Source of the DNA: SIG447 sp045577075
Lineage (GTDB): Bacteria > Bacillota > Clostridia > UMGS1883 > UMGS1540
NCBI GenBank assembly: GCA_045577075.1
Contig: JAZNHR010000002.1
Coordinates: forward strand, 1-64,000
Reading direction: 5' to 3'
Length of the DNA: 64,000 nt
Shown: positions 31,562 to 39,329 of the stretch, one piece after another
Numbering within the stretch: the stretch's first letter is position 1
How the letters are laid out: every line of letters begins with the position of its first letter
The notes under the pieces: model-generated
Seen by the model: the letters and a program-made list of their open reading frames with translations, nothing else
What the model was told of the DNA's origin: nothing
The model's database searches: none
Position numbers and translations under genes: made by a program

Positions 31562-31637
31562 TGGTGCGCCATCAGGGACTCGAACCCGGGACCCACTGAT
31601 TAAGAGTCAGTTGCTCTACCAGCTGAGCTAATGGCGC
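31562..31637 (-). tRNA. tRNA-Lys (anticodon CTT), CCA encoded
   Basis: 76 bases. The acceptor GCGCCAT pairs with ATGGCGC, followed by A and CCA. The anticodon loop is CTCTTAA within an ACTGA/TCAGT stem, giving CTT (Lys). The T arm GGTTCGAGTCC is standard. The gene has its own sigma-A promoter and terminator and is complete. Confidence 0.95.
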
Positions 31638-31655
31638 ATTTCCGACGACTTTGAT

Positions 31656-31684
31656 ATAATACCACAAAGAAACAGGTTTGTCAA
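31656..31684 (-). promoter_or_regulatory. Promoter of tRNA-Lys
   Basis: Minus strand: TTGACA (complement of 31679-31684), 17 bases, TATTAT (complement of 31656-31661); the start point is about 12 bases before the tRNA 5' end. Confidence 0.85.
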
Positions 31685-31753
31685 CACTTTTTTTAAATTT
31701 TTTCAAATTTATTTTAGAAATGGAAATACGACCACATGGGTCGTTTTTTCTTT

Positions 31754-31930
31754 TTACTTAAATTTACGTTTTCTAGCCGCTTCCGACTTCTTCTTACGCT
31801 TTACGCTGGGCTTTTCGTAATGTTCTCTCTTTCTAATTTCAGACAAAACACCAGACTTTGCACATTGACGCTTGAATCTACGAAGCGCACTATCTAAAGA
31901 TTCATTATCTTTAATTCTGATTTCCGACAA
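31754..31930 (-). CDS. rpsU: 30S ribosomal protein S21
   Basis: 58 residues: MSEIRIKDNESLDSALRRFK..., EHYEKPSVKRKKKSEAA and a closing RKRKFK are diagnostic for S21. The start codon is TTG at 31930, preceded by a strong GGAGGGAGG. S21 sits at the 30S platform and helps initiation complex formation at SD sites. A hairpin (ACGACC/GGTCGT, ~31728-31746) lies downstream, but its T tract is on the plus strand. Confidence 0.95.
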   Translation of the reverse strand: MSEIRIKDNESLDSALRRFKRQCAKSGVLSEIRKREHYEKPSVKRKKKSEAARKRKFK

Positions 31931-32056
31931 CTAAATCCCTCCCTCCGAGTACTTCAATTTCCGGGAATGTTTATTGCAGCATGCTAAGTACACAGCCTCA
32001 CGGCTTCCGGATTTTCCATGTCAAAAAGCATATTCATTACTGTAATAAACAAATCT

Positions 32057-32085
32057 ATTATACACGAGACGAATTTATATGTCAA
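32057..32085 (-). promoter_or_regulatory. Promoter of rpsU
   Basis: Minus strand: TTGACA (complement of 32080-32085), 17 bases, TATAAT (complement of 32057-32062), a perfect match. It leaves a leader of about 120 bases (31931-32050) before the TTG start, with no recognised riboswitch. Confidence 0.88.
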
Positions 32086-32144
32086 GAAAAACTTTCAAAA
32101 ATTTCTGTTATAAAACGGAAAAATAGATTTTTACTGTTTTTTCA

Positions 32145-32173
32145 TTGACAAGTATTCTTAAAAAGCGTATAAT
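32145..32173 (+). promoter_or_regulatory. Promoter of thrS
   Basis: TTGACA (32145-32150), 17 bases, TATAAT (32168-32173), a perfect match. The leader to the ATG at 32208 is only about 28 bases, so there is no room for a T-box. Confidence 0.9.
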
Positions 32174-32207
32174 ATTTTATATATTTTTGAAAGAATCGGT
32201 GATACTT

Positions 32208-34142
32208 ATGTTGAAAATTACATTACGAGACGATGTACAGTCTTTTGAAAGCGGTATTACGGGCGGAGAAATTGCTAAAAGCATTAGCGAAGGGCTCTAC
32301 CGCGCGGCACTTGCCGTAAAAGTGAATGGCACTGTCTGTGCGCTGGACATGCCCATTTTAGAGGATGCAACCGTTGAAATCTTAACCTTTGACAGCGAAG
32401 AAGGTAAAAATGTGTATCGGCATACTGCCTCCCACGTACTGGCACAGGCGATTAAACGTTTATATCCTTCTGCAAAGCTTGCCATCGGTCCCGCCATTGA
32501 AAACGGATTCTATTATGACATTGATTTGGAAACCAATCTTTCCATGGAAGACCTGGAGGCTGTTTCCACAGAAATGAAAAAAATTATTAAGGAAGACTTG
32601 CCGGTACATCGCTTTGTTTTAGGCCGTGAAGAAGCCTTAAAGCTTATGCGGGATAAAAACGAGCCTTACAAAGTGGAACTGATTGAAGACCTGCCGGAGG
32701 ATGCAGAGCTTTCCTTCTATGAGCAGGGCGAATTTACTGACCTTTGTGCCGGTCCGCACCTTTCCTCCACAGGAAAACTCAAAGCCTTCCGTCTTTTAAG
32801 CGTTACCGGTGCATACTGGCGCGGCAATGAAAAGAACAAGATGCTCCAACGTATTTACGGTACGGCTTTCCCGAAGAATGCCGACCTTACGGCATATCTC
32901 GAAGCCTTGGAAGAAGCCAAAAAGCGCGACCACAACAAAATCGGCCGCGACCTTGAATATTTTACAACTTCGGAACTTATCGGTCAGGGTCTTCCCATTA
33001 TGCTCCCAAAAGGCGCAATGCTGATGCAGACGCTCCAGCGTTTTGTTGAAGACACGGAAGAAGCCTGGGGCTGGCAGCGCACTAAAACACCGCTAATGGC
33101 AAAGAGTGACCTCTACAAAATTTCCGGTCACTGGGACCATTACCGCGACGGTATGTTTGTTCTGGGTGACCCGGAAAGTGACGACGAGGTTTTTGCACTT
33201 CGACCCATGACGTGCCCCTTCCAGTATCAGGCATATCTCAATCGCGGCAGGTCCTACCGTGACCTTCCAATGCGTCTCGGTGAAACCTCTACCCTCTTCA
33301 GAAACGAAGCCTCTGGCGAAATGCACGGCCTGATTCGTGTACGCCAGTTTACAATTTCTGAGGGGCATCTTATGTGTACACCCGACCAGCTTGAAGATGA
33401 ATTTAAAAGCTGTCTTGAGCTTGCAAACTATATGCTGAAAACCATTGGTCTTTACGAAGATGTCAGTTACCGTTTCTCCCAGTGGGATCCGGATAACCGC
33501 GAAAAATATATCGGCACTGATGAACAGTGGGCAGAAGCACAGGGTATTATGCAGAAAATTCTGGATAATCTCGGTATAAAGTATTCCATTGGAATTGGTG
33601 AAGCCGCCTTCTACGGCCCGAAGCTGGATATTCAGATTAAAAATGTTCACGGTAAAGAAGATACACTAATTACGCTGCAGGTTGACCAGATGCTTGCCGA
33701 AAAATTCGGCATGGAATATACGGCAGCAGACGGCGAAAAGAAACGCCCGTACATTATTCATAGAACATCTATTGGCTGTTATGAACGCACGATTGCACTT
33801 CTGCTGGAAAAATATGCCGGCGCACTTCCCACATGGATGTCTCCCCAGCAGGTACGTGTTCTGCCGATCAGCGAAAAGTATCTTGACTATGCAAACGAAG
33901 TATGCGCCGCTCTTCGCCGTGCAGGCGTTCGTACGGAAGTGGATAGCCGTGACGAAAAAATTGGTTACAAAATCCGCTCCGCACAGCTTGAAAAATTGCC
34001 TTATATGCTGATTGTCGGCGAAGAAGAACGCGCAGCCGGTGAAGTTGCCGTTCGCTCCCGTCGTGACGGTGACAAGGGCAAGATGAAACTGGACGATTTT
34101 GTTAAAGAGATTATCGAAGAAATCGCAACCAAAGCGAGGTAA
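32208..34142 (+). CDS. thrS: Threonyl-tRNA synthetase
   Basis: 644 residues from ATG 32208; a longer frame includes the promoter and is not used. Order: TGS domain (LKITLRDDVQSFESG, residues 1-60), editing domain with HTASHVLAQA near 72 and DLCAGPH near 180, class II core with MTCPFQYQAY near 334, RNEASGEMHGL near 362 and HRTSIGCYERTIALLLEKY near 512, and a C-terminal anticodon-binding domain. It charges tRNA-Thr and edits misacylated Ser. Here it is followed by tsaC after five bases and appears to head a thrS-tsaC-phosphatase-rimI operon. The SD (GGTG) is weak. Confidence 0.96.
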   Translation: MLKITLRDDVQSFESGITGGEIAKSISEGLYRAALAVKVNGTVCALDMPILEDATVEILTFDSEEGKNVYRHTASHVLAQAIKRLYPSAKLAIGPAIENGFYYDIDLETNLSMEDLEAVSTEMKKIIKEDLPVHRFVLGREEALKLMRDKNEPYKVELIEDLPEDAELSFYEQGEFTDLCAGPHLSSTGKLKAFRLLSVTGAYWRGNEKNKMLQRIYGTAFPKNADLTAYLEALEEAKKRDHNKIGRDLEYFTTSELIGQGLPIMLPKGAMLMQTLQRFVEDTEEAWGWQRTKTPLMAKSDLYKISGHWDHYRDGMFVLGDPESDDEVFALRPMTCPFQYQAYLNRGRSYRDLPMRLGETSTLFRNEASGEMHGLIRVRQFTISEGHLMCTPDQLEDEFKSCLELANYMLKTIGLYEDVSYRFSQWDPDNREKYIGTDEQWAEAQGIMQKILDNLGIKYSIGIGEAAFYGPKLDIQIKNVHGKEDTLITLQVDQMLAEKFGMEYTAADGEKKRPYIIHRTSIGCYERTIALLLEKYAGALPTWMSPQQVRVLPISEKYLDYANEVCAALRRAGVRTEVDSRDEKIGYKIRSAQLEKLPYMLIVGEEERAAGEVAVRSRRDGDKGKMKLDDFVKEIIEEIATKAR

Positions 34143-34147
34143 ATACA

Positions 34148-35131
34148 ATGCGCATCAAAGTAAATCCACATGCGTTTACGGATGCACAGCTTCAGCCTGC
34201 CGCCGCTATTTTGCAAAGCGGCGGCATTTGCGCTTTTCCGACCGAAACAGTGTATGGTCTTGGCGCAAACGCTTTTGACGAAGCTGCCACCAAAAAAATA
34301 TTTGAAGCCAAAGGACGCCCCCAGGACAATCCTTTAATTGTACATGTAGCCGACAGGGCACAGCTGGACGAAATCTGTATCGTTTCTCCTCTTGCAGAGA
34401 AACTAATGGACCGTTTTTGGGGCGGGCCGCTTACATTGATTCTGCCAAAAACGGATGCCGTCCCGCTCTCTGTTACTGCAGGACTTTCCACAGTAGCTGT
34501 CCGCATGCCCTCGCACCCGATTGCCAATGCACTCATTCGGCTTTCCGGACTTCCCATTGCTGCACCGAGTGCAAATCTATCAGGAAAGCCAAGTCCCACA
34601 CGGGCAAGCCATGTTGTCTCTGACTTGGAAGGGCGGGCGGACTGTATTATTGACGGTGGCGACTGCCTTTGGGGTGTGGAATCCACAGTGCTGGATTTAA
34701 CCGTTTCACCCCCTGCCATTTTGCGCCCCGGTGCTGTTACAAAAGAAGAGCTCGCAGAAGAAATCGGCGAGGTTATCTACGGCACAGGGATTGGTGCGCC
34801 GAAAAGCCCGGGTATGAAATATACCCATTATGCACCAAAGGCTCCCGTCTATATTGCAGAAGGCGAAGACGCACTTTCCAGAATTTATAATGCAGCCGCA
34901 AAATATAACGCCCCCGGTATTTTGTATTACAAAACGGCGATGCCTTCCGTTTATGCTTCCATTTCAGCCGGTGATAATGCACAAGAATATGCGGCACGTC
35001 TTTTTTTCGCCCTTCGAGAATTTGACAAACTGAATGTAGACGTTATTTTTGCCATACCTCCTGAGGAAGGCGGCATGGGTGACGCTGTGCGAAATCGTTT
35101 ATTTAAGGCTGCCGGTGGCAAAACAATTTAA
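34148..35131 (+). CDS. tsaC: L-threonylcarbamoyladenylate synthase (Sua5 type)
   Basis: 327 residues. The YrdC domain (GGICAFPTETVYGLGANAFDE near 28, KGRPQDNPLIVH near 58, and an APSANLSGKPSPT stretch near 141) makes threonylcarbamoyl-AMP from Thr, bicarbonate and ATP for the t6A modification of ANN-decoding tRNAs. KSPGMKYTHYAPKAPVY near 219 links to the C-terminal Sua5 domain, so this is the long form. Its place right after thrS puts two Thr/ATP-using tRNA enzymes together. Confidence 0.93.
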   Translation: MRIKVNPHAFTDAQLQPAAAILQSGGICAFPTETVYGLGANAFDEAATKKIFEAKGRPQDNPLIVHVADRAQLDEICIVSPLAEKLMDRFWGGPLTLILPKTDAVPLSVTAGLSTVAVRMPSHPIANALIRLSGLPIAAPSANLSGKPSPTRASHVVSDLEGRADCIIDGGDCLWGVESTVLDLTVSPPAILRPGAVTKEELAEEIGEVIYGTGIGAPKSPGMKYTHYAPKAPVYIAEGEDALSRIYNAAAKYNAPGILYYKTAMPSVYASISAGDNAQEYAARLFFALREFDKLNVDVIFAIPPEEGGMGDAVRNRLFKAAGGKTI

Positions 35132-35146
35132 GCAGAGGAAAACACT

Positions 35147-35566
35147 ATGCATATTTTATTTGTTTGTACGGGTAACACCTGCCGAAGCCCGATGGCAGAG
35201 GCTTTTTTAAAACAGAAAACTACAAAACATACTGTTTCTTCCGCAGGGCTGTTTGCACTCTCCCCTGCACCTGCCTCACCACAGGCCGTAAGCGTAATGC
35301 AAAACCATGGGCTTGATATCTCTGCGCACCGTTCCCGTCAGCTTACAGACGAAATGATAGCGGAGGCAGATTTAATTTTAACCATGACCGAAGGACACAA
35401 AGCTATGCTCTGCGGTCTTTTTAAAGACGCCGCATCCAAAACCTTCACACTTACTCAATATGTGGGTAAAAGCGGCGACATTGCGGACCCGTTTGGCGGC
35501 GATTTGGCTCTATACGAGGCATGTGCCAAAAGCATACAGAGCTATATTGAGGAGGCCGACCTATGA
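35147..35566 (+). CDS. Low-molecular-weight protein tyrosine/arginine phosphatase
   Basis: 139 residues. The P-loop CTGNTCRSPMAEAF begins at residue 7 (CX5R-S) and the general acid is in IADPFGGDLALYEA near 112. This is the YwlE/Wzb-type fold; YwlE relatives in Firmicutes dephosphorylate protein arginines. It is found beside tsaC in many Firmicutes. The SD is AGAGGAA, 15 bases after the tsaC stop. Confidence 0.88.
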   Translation: MHILFVCTGNTCRSPMAEAFLKQKTTKHTVSSAGLFALSPAPASPQAVSVMQNHGLDISAHRSRQLTDEMIAEADLILTMTEGHKAMLCGLFKDAASKTFTLTQYVGKSGDIADPFGGDLALYEACAKSIQSYIEEADL

Positions 35567-35991
35567 TTCGCGCAGCAACTATGCTTGACGCATCGGCTAT
35601 TGCGGATTTATTTTATGCAAGCATGCCCTCACCTTGGAAAAAAGCAGACATCGAAGGCGCACTTTCATCTCCGTCTATGGTGACATGGGTGCTGGAAGAA
35701 GACGGCAGAATTCAATGCGCCATTATTTTACAGGTGTGTCTTGACGAAGCAGAAATTCTGTCCATCGCAACTGCCCCTTCGGCCAGAAGAGCCGGATTCG
35801 GCAAAAAGCTCCTTACCTATGCGCTTCGGGAGTTGGGCAGCGAGGTACATGTTTTTTTAGAAGTCCGTGCAAAAAACACCGGCGCAATTTCCTTTTACGA
35901 GGCTATGGGGTTTGCACCCTTCGGCATGCGAAAGGGATATTATAAAGCACCGCCCGATGACGCGGTTCTTATGAAATTGGCAAAAATTTAA
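35563..35991 (+). CDS. rimI: Ribosomal-protein-alanine N-acetyltransferase-like GNAT
   Basis: 142 residues. The GNAT acetyl-CoA motif is ATAPSARRAGFGKKLLTYAL near residue 66, followed by VHFLEVRAKNTGAISFYEAMGF-like sequence near 100 (ISFYEAMGF is diagnostic). It overlaps the phosphatase stop by four bases. RimI acetylates the N-terminus of S18; in many bacteria it lies near t6A genes, as here. Substrate by family only. Confidence 0.85.
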   Translation: MIRAATMLDASAIADLFYASMPSPWKKADIEGALSSPSMVTWVLEEDGRIQCAIILQVCLDEAEILSIATAPSARRAGFGKKLLTYALRELGSEVHVFLEVRAKNTGAISFYEAMGFAPFGMRKGYYKAPPDDAVLMKLAKI

Positions 35992-35999
35992 AAAAAGCC

Positions 36000-36028
36000 T
36001 TGCCAAACAAGATAAAACAAAGTATAAT
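36000..36028 (+). promoter_or_regulatory. Promoter of yajC
   Basis: TTGCCA (36000-36005), 17 bases, TATAAT (36023-36028); the leader to the TTG start is about 28 bases. Confidence 0.8.
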
Positions 36029-36062
36029 AAATATATTCAAATATATTAAGGAGGTTCATATT

Positions 36063-36338
36063 TTGAACGGATTGGGAACTATTATTTATTTTGCTGCTAT
36101 CATCGCACTCTTTTATTTCATGCTGATTCGCCCCCAGAAAAAACAGCAGAAGAAGATGAAAGCTATGCTGGACAATCTCGCAGTGGGCGACAAGATTGTT
36201 ACAATTGGTGGTATTCACGGCAAAATCGTAAAAATCAAGGATGATACTATCGTTTTGGAAAGCGGTAGCGGAACTGAAAAGTCTGTGCTTACTGTTTCCA
36301 GAAATTCTATTGCAAACTGCCTTACAATTAAGGAATAA
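36063..36338 (+). CDS. yajC: Preprotein translocase subunit YajC
   Basis: 91 residues from a TTG at 36063, eight bases after AAGGAGG; longer ATG starts lie over the promoter. One N-terminal membrane helix (TIIYFAAIIALFYFMLI) is followed by RPQKKQQKKMKAML and the conserved LAVGDKIVTIGGIHGKIVKI. It joins SecD-SecF in the holotranslocon; secD and secF follow within 1 kb. Confidence 0.93.
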   Translation: MNGLGTIIYFAAIIALFYFMLIRPQKKQQKKMKAMLDNLAVGDKIVTIGGIHGKIVKIKDDTIVLESGSGTEKSVLTVSRNSIANCLTIKE

Positions 36339-36394
36339 ACAGACCTCCCCTTGCATAGACATACAGTAATTTCTTTGTAAAGGGGATTTTGGGT

Positions 36395-36805
36395 ATGGCT
36401 AGGCACGTAAATACCATGGAGAATCAATCAGCAGTTTCGATAGTCCTTACTTTAAAACCGCTCCTTGTTTCTCTTTGTGTGACTTTTGTTTCTCTCTGCC
36501 TTTTGGCGCTTTGCATCGCCTTTGGTCCTGTTACAGAAAATACAGCAGATCTCTGCATTTTGCTTGTAACAATTTTAAGTCTTTTTCTTGCCGGATTTCT
36601 ATCTGCGCGGCAAAAGACATCTCGTGGCTTTATTACAGGCGGCATTGCTGGGCTTCTGTATGTTTTTGCAGCTTACCTAATTGCGGCACTTGCGTTCGGT
36701 TCTTTTTCTCCGGGACGAGACTTTATTAAACTGTTTCTCCTTGGAATCGGCATAGGTGCTTTGGGCGGCATTGTTGGCGTAAACACAAGAAGAAAGACAC
36801 GCTAA
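36395..36805 (+). CDS. TIGR04086-family membrane protein
   Basis: 136 residues from ATG 36395 (GGGGAT before it). Four predicted membrane helices: near 24-47, 55-75, 85-105 and 112-130. Length, topology and position after yajC fit the TIGR04086 family of Firmicutes. In many Clostridia the SCIFF peptide and its radical SAM maturase follow this gene; here secD follows after a terminator. Function unknown. Confidence 0.75.
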   Translation: MARHVNTMENQSAVSIVLTLKPLLVSLCVTFVSLCLLALCIAFGPVTENTADLCILLVTILSLFLAGFLSARQKTSRGFITGGIAGLLYVFAAYLIAALAFGSFSPGRDFIKLFLLGIGIGALGGIVGVNTRRKTR

Positions 36806-36836
36806 TGCTAAAACTATATTTTTCGTGCTTTACGTT

Positions 36837-36876
36837 GCTGTATTTACAGATATTGTAAATACAGCACTTCCTTTTT
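36837..36876 (+). terminator. Terminator after the TIGR04086 gene
   Basis: GCTGTATTTACA (36837-36848), loop GATAT, TGTAAATACAGC (36854-36865), then ACTTCC and TTTTTT. A perfect 12-pair stem. Confidence 0.8.
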
Positions 36877-36943
36877 TGTTGAAAAAAGCGCAGGATGTAG
36901 TGTTTGGCTATATCAAATTGCCCTTTTTATACAAAATAAATGT

Positions 36944-36992
36944 AACATTTTCCAGAAAACTATTGACTATGCTACGGAAAATGTTATATAAT
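36944..36992 (+). promoter_or_regulatory. secD promoter overlapped by a perfect inverted repeat
   Basis: TTGACT (36963-36968), 18 bases, TATAAT (36987-36992). AACATTTTCC (36944-36953) and GGAAAATGTT (36976-36985) form a 10-base perfect dyad enclosing the -35 and running to the -10. It could be an operator for an unknown regulator. Confidence 0.7.
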
Positions 36993-37027
36993 AAGTCTGC
37001 TATAATTACGCGAGGAGGAATTACCCT

Positions 37028-38353
37028 ATGAAAGCAAAAAGCATGATAGGGCTGATTATAACGCTGCTTGTTATTTTTGCCCTGATTTTCACTGCTGTAT
37101 GCGGCGTAACCATTGAGAATCCTTTTACAGGGGACAAGTATTATTTCCCGAAAGCGTTGGATGCTGAATATGGCGTCAAACGTGGTCTTGACCTTGTAGG
37201 CGGTTCGATTATTTCCTTTGAGGCGGATACAGAAAATCCCTCTCAAACGGACATGGACGCTGCAATGGCTGTTGTACGTAATCGTCTGGATAGCCAAGGC
37301 TACTATGATGCACCCGTATCGCAGCGCGGTGACAAAACAATTTCAATTGAAATTCCGAACATTAGCGACCCCGAAACGGCAGTCCAGATGCTTGGTGCAA
37401 CCGCAAAGCTTACCTTCCGTGACCCGGACGGCAACGTCATTATGGAAGGCGGAACGGACGTAAAGCGCGCAACCTATCGCTACGGACAGACGACGGAAAA
37501 CGGCTCTATGCAACATTATGTAGAACTCGAGTTTACCGATGAAGGTACAAAGAAGTTCTCCGATGCTACAGCCACCATTTCCGCAAAGCCGCAAGGCTCA
37601 AATTACATCGCCATTTACCTGGACGAAGACCAGATTTCAAGCCCTATGGTAGAGGAAGCGATTACTACAAACACCTGTGTTATCAATGGTAACTTCACGG
37701 AAGCCTCTGCCTCCGGTCTTGCTAACCAAATCCAAAGCGGTCAGCTCCCCTTTGCACTCAAAGAAGCAGAGCTTCGCAGCATTGGGCCTACTTTAGGTGA
37801 CAGAGCACTGGAGACAAGCTTACTCGCTGCCGGCATCGGTATTCTGCTCGTTATGATTTTCATGCTGATTTTCTATCGCGTAGCAGGGCTGATTGCTGAC
37901 ATTGCACTTGCAGGATACATCGGTCTTGTAACTCTCACCGTTTCCGGTTACTTCTCTTTCCTCGGTGTTTCTGGCACCCTCACCCTTCCCGGTATTGCCG
38001 GTATTGTTCTCGGTGTAGGTATGGCAGTTGACGCAAACATCGTTATTTTTGAAAGAATCAAAGAAGAACTTCGTGCAGGCAAATCCGCAAGCGCTTCTGT
38101 AAAGGCCGGCTTCAAGCGTGCACTCAGCGCGATTATTGACTCCAACATTACAACCATCATTGCCGCTATTGTGCTTGGTGCGTTCGGTACCGGTACAATT
38201 AAAGGCTTTGCCTGGACGCTTGCAATCGGTATTGTGGTCAGCATGATTACGGCTATATTTGTCACAAAGACGCTTCTTAAGATTTTCTTAAACCTTGGCC
38301 TTAAAAAGCCCGGCGCTTTCGGCGTAAAGGTTAAAAAGGAGGTGCAGGCATAA
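37028..38353 (+). CDS. secD: Protein translocase subunit SecD
   Basis: 441 residues. One N-terminal membrane helix, the D1 motif VKRGLDLVGGSIISFE near residue 50, the periplasmic-type P1 domain, SQGLANQIQSGQLPFAL-type D4 near 232, D5 SIGPTLGDRALETSLLA near 250 and five C-terminal helices with GVGMAVDANIVIFERIKEE near 330 (D6). It uses the proton gradient to complete Sec export. GAGGAGG precedes the ATG. The stop overlaps the secF start (TAATG). Confidence 0.95.
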   Translation: MKAKSMIGLIITLLVIFALIFTAVCGVTIENPFTGDKYYFPKALDAEYGVKRGLDLVGGSIISFEADTENPSQTDMDAAMAVVRNRLDSQGYYDAPVSQRGDKTISIEIPNISDPETAVQMLGATAKLTFRDPDGNVIMEGGTDVKRATYRYGQTTENGSMQHYVELEFTDEGTKKFSDATATISAKPQGSNYIAIYLDEDQISSPMVEEAITTNTCVINGNFTEASASGLANQIQSGQLPFALKEAELRSIGPTLGDRALETSLLAAGIGILLVMIFMLIFYRVAGLIADIALAGYIGLVTLTVSGYFSFLGVSGTLTLPGIAGIVLGVGMAVDANIVIFERIKEELRAGKSASASVKAGFKRALSAIIDSNITTIIAAIVLGAFGTGTIKGFAWTLAIGIVVSMITAIFVTKTLLKIFLNLGLKKPGAFGVKVKKEVQA

Positions 38354-39228
38354 TGAACATCTTAAAAGGTAAAAACGTTTATTTCATTATTTCTGCGATT
38401 GTTATTTTAGCCGGTATTATCGCCTATATCGCTTTTGGCGGGTTAAACTTTGGTCTTGACTTTAAGGGCGGTACGGAAATTCGCATGAACATCGGAGCTG
38501 ACTTTAATAACGATGAAATTGCAAGTATTGTAAAGGAAACGGCAGGGGTTTCCTCTCCCGTTATCCAGAAAGCAGGCGATTCGGAAGTTTCCATTAAAAC
38601 AGAAGAAATCGACACAGCAAAGCGTGACGCAGTTGTAGAAGCGATTAAGACGAAATACAGTCTTGATGATTCTGCTCTGTTGGAAGCGACTAACGTTTCT
38701 GCTTCTGCTAGCACAAAGCTTCTGACGGATGCGCTCAATGCTATTCTTCTTTCCGTTTTGTGTATGCTGATTTACATCACCATTCGGTTTGACTTCAAAT
38801 CCGGGCTTGCTGCAATTTTAGGTCTTGCACACAACGTGTTAATTATGATTGCTATCTACGCAATTTTCCGTTTGCAGATTAACTCTACCTTTGTTGCAGC
38901 TATACTCACAATTGTAGGTTACTCCATTAACAACACCATTGTTATCTTTGACAAAATCCGTGAAAACAGAAAGCAGAATCGTCGCGTTCCGTTTGAGGAA
39001 GTTTCCAATGCAGCCTTAAACCAGACCTTCACAAGAACGGTTTATGCTTCTATTACGACGCTGCTTACTATCACAACGCTTTATATTTTAGGTATTGATT
39101 CCATTCGTGAATTCTCCCTGCCGATTATCATTGGCGTTTTGGTAGGTAGCTACTCTTCCATTTGCATTGCAACACCGCTTTGGGTTGTTTTAAATGACAA
39201 ATTAAAGAAGCGTACGAAAAAGGCTTAA
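38353..39228 (+). CDS. secF: Protein translocase subunit SecF
   Basis: 291 residues. NFGLDFKGGTEIRMN near residue 31 (SecF D1), six membrane helices, and GYSINNTIVIFDKIRENR near 190 (D6), followed by NQTFTRTVYASITTLLT. It forms the SecDF complex with the preceding gene, to which it is translationally coupled. A strong terminator follows. Confidence 0.95.
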   Translation: MNILKGKNVYFIISAIVILAGIIAYIAFGGLNFGLDFKGGTEIRMNIGADFNNDEIASIVKETAGVSSPVIQKAGDSEVSIKTEEIDTAKRDAVVEAIKTKYSLDDSALLEATNVSASASTKLLTDALNAILLSVLCMLIYITIRFDFKSGLAAILGLAHNVLIMIAIYAIFRLQINSTFVAAILTIVGYSINNTIVIFDKIRENRKQNRRVPFEEVSNAALNQTFTRTVYASITTLLTITTLYILGIDSIREFSLPIIIGVLVGSYSSICIATPLWVVLNDKLKKRTKKA

Positions 39229-39235
39229 AACTTAA

Positions 39236-39263
39236 GGGTGTCACACTCGTGACACCCTTTTTT
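39236..39263 (+). terminator. Terminator of the secDF operon
   Basis: GGGTGTCAC (39236-39244), loop ACTC, GTGACACCC (39249-39257), then TTTTTTA. Confidence 0.92.
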
Positions 39264-39329
39264 ATTTCAAAAAGCGAATAATCTTCCCTTTTCCGAGAAA
39301 AATAACTGCAAAAAAGAAAGGAAGATTTC

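Noticed and set aside
31562..31637. tRNA-Lys as the integration target
   Set aside because: The tRNA is complete with its own promoter and terminator, and no copy of its end is seen next to int; the tmRNA-like sequence at 31426-31445 fits better.
31931..32207. T-box leader for thrS
   Set aside because: The perfect promoter at 32145-32173 leaves only ~28 bases of leader; no T-box motif or terminator is present.
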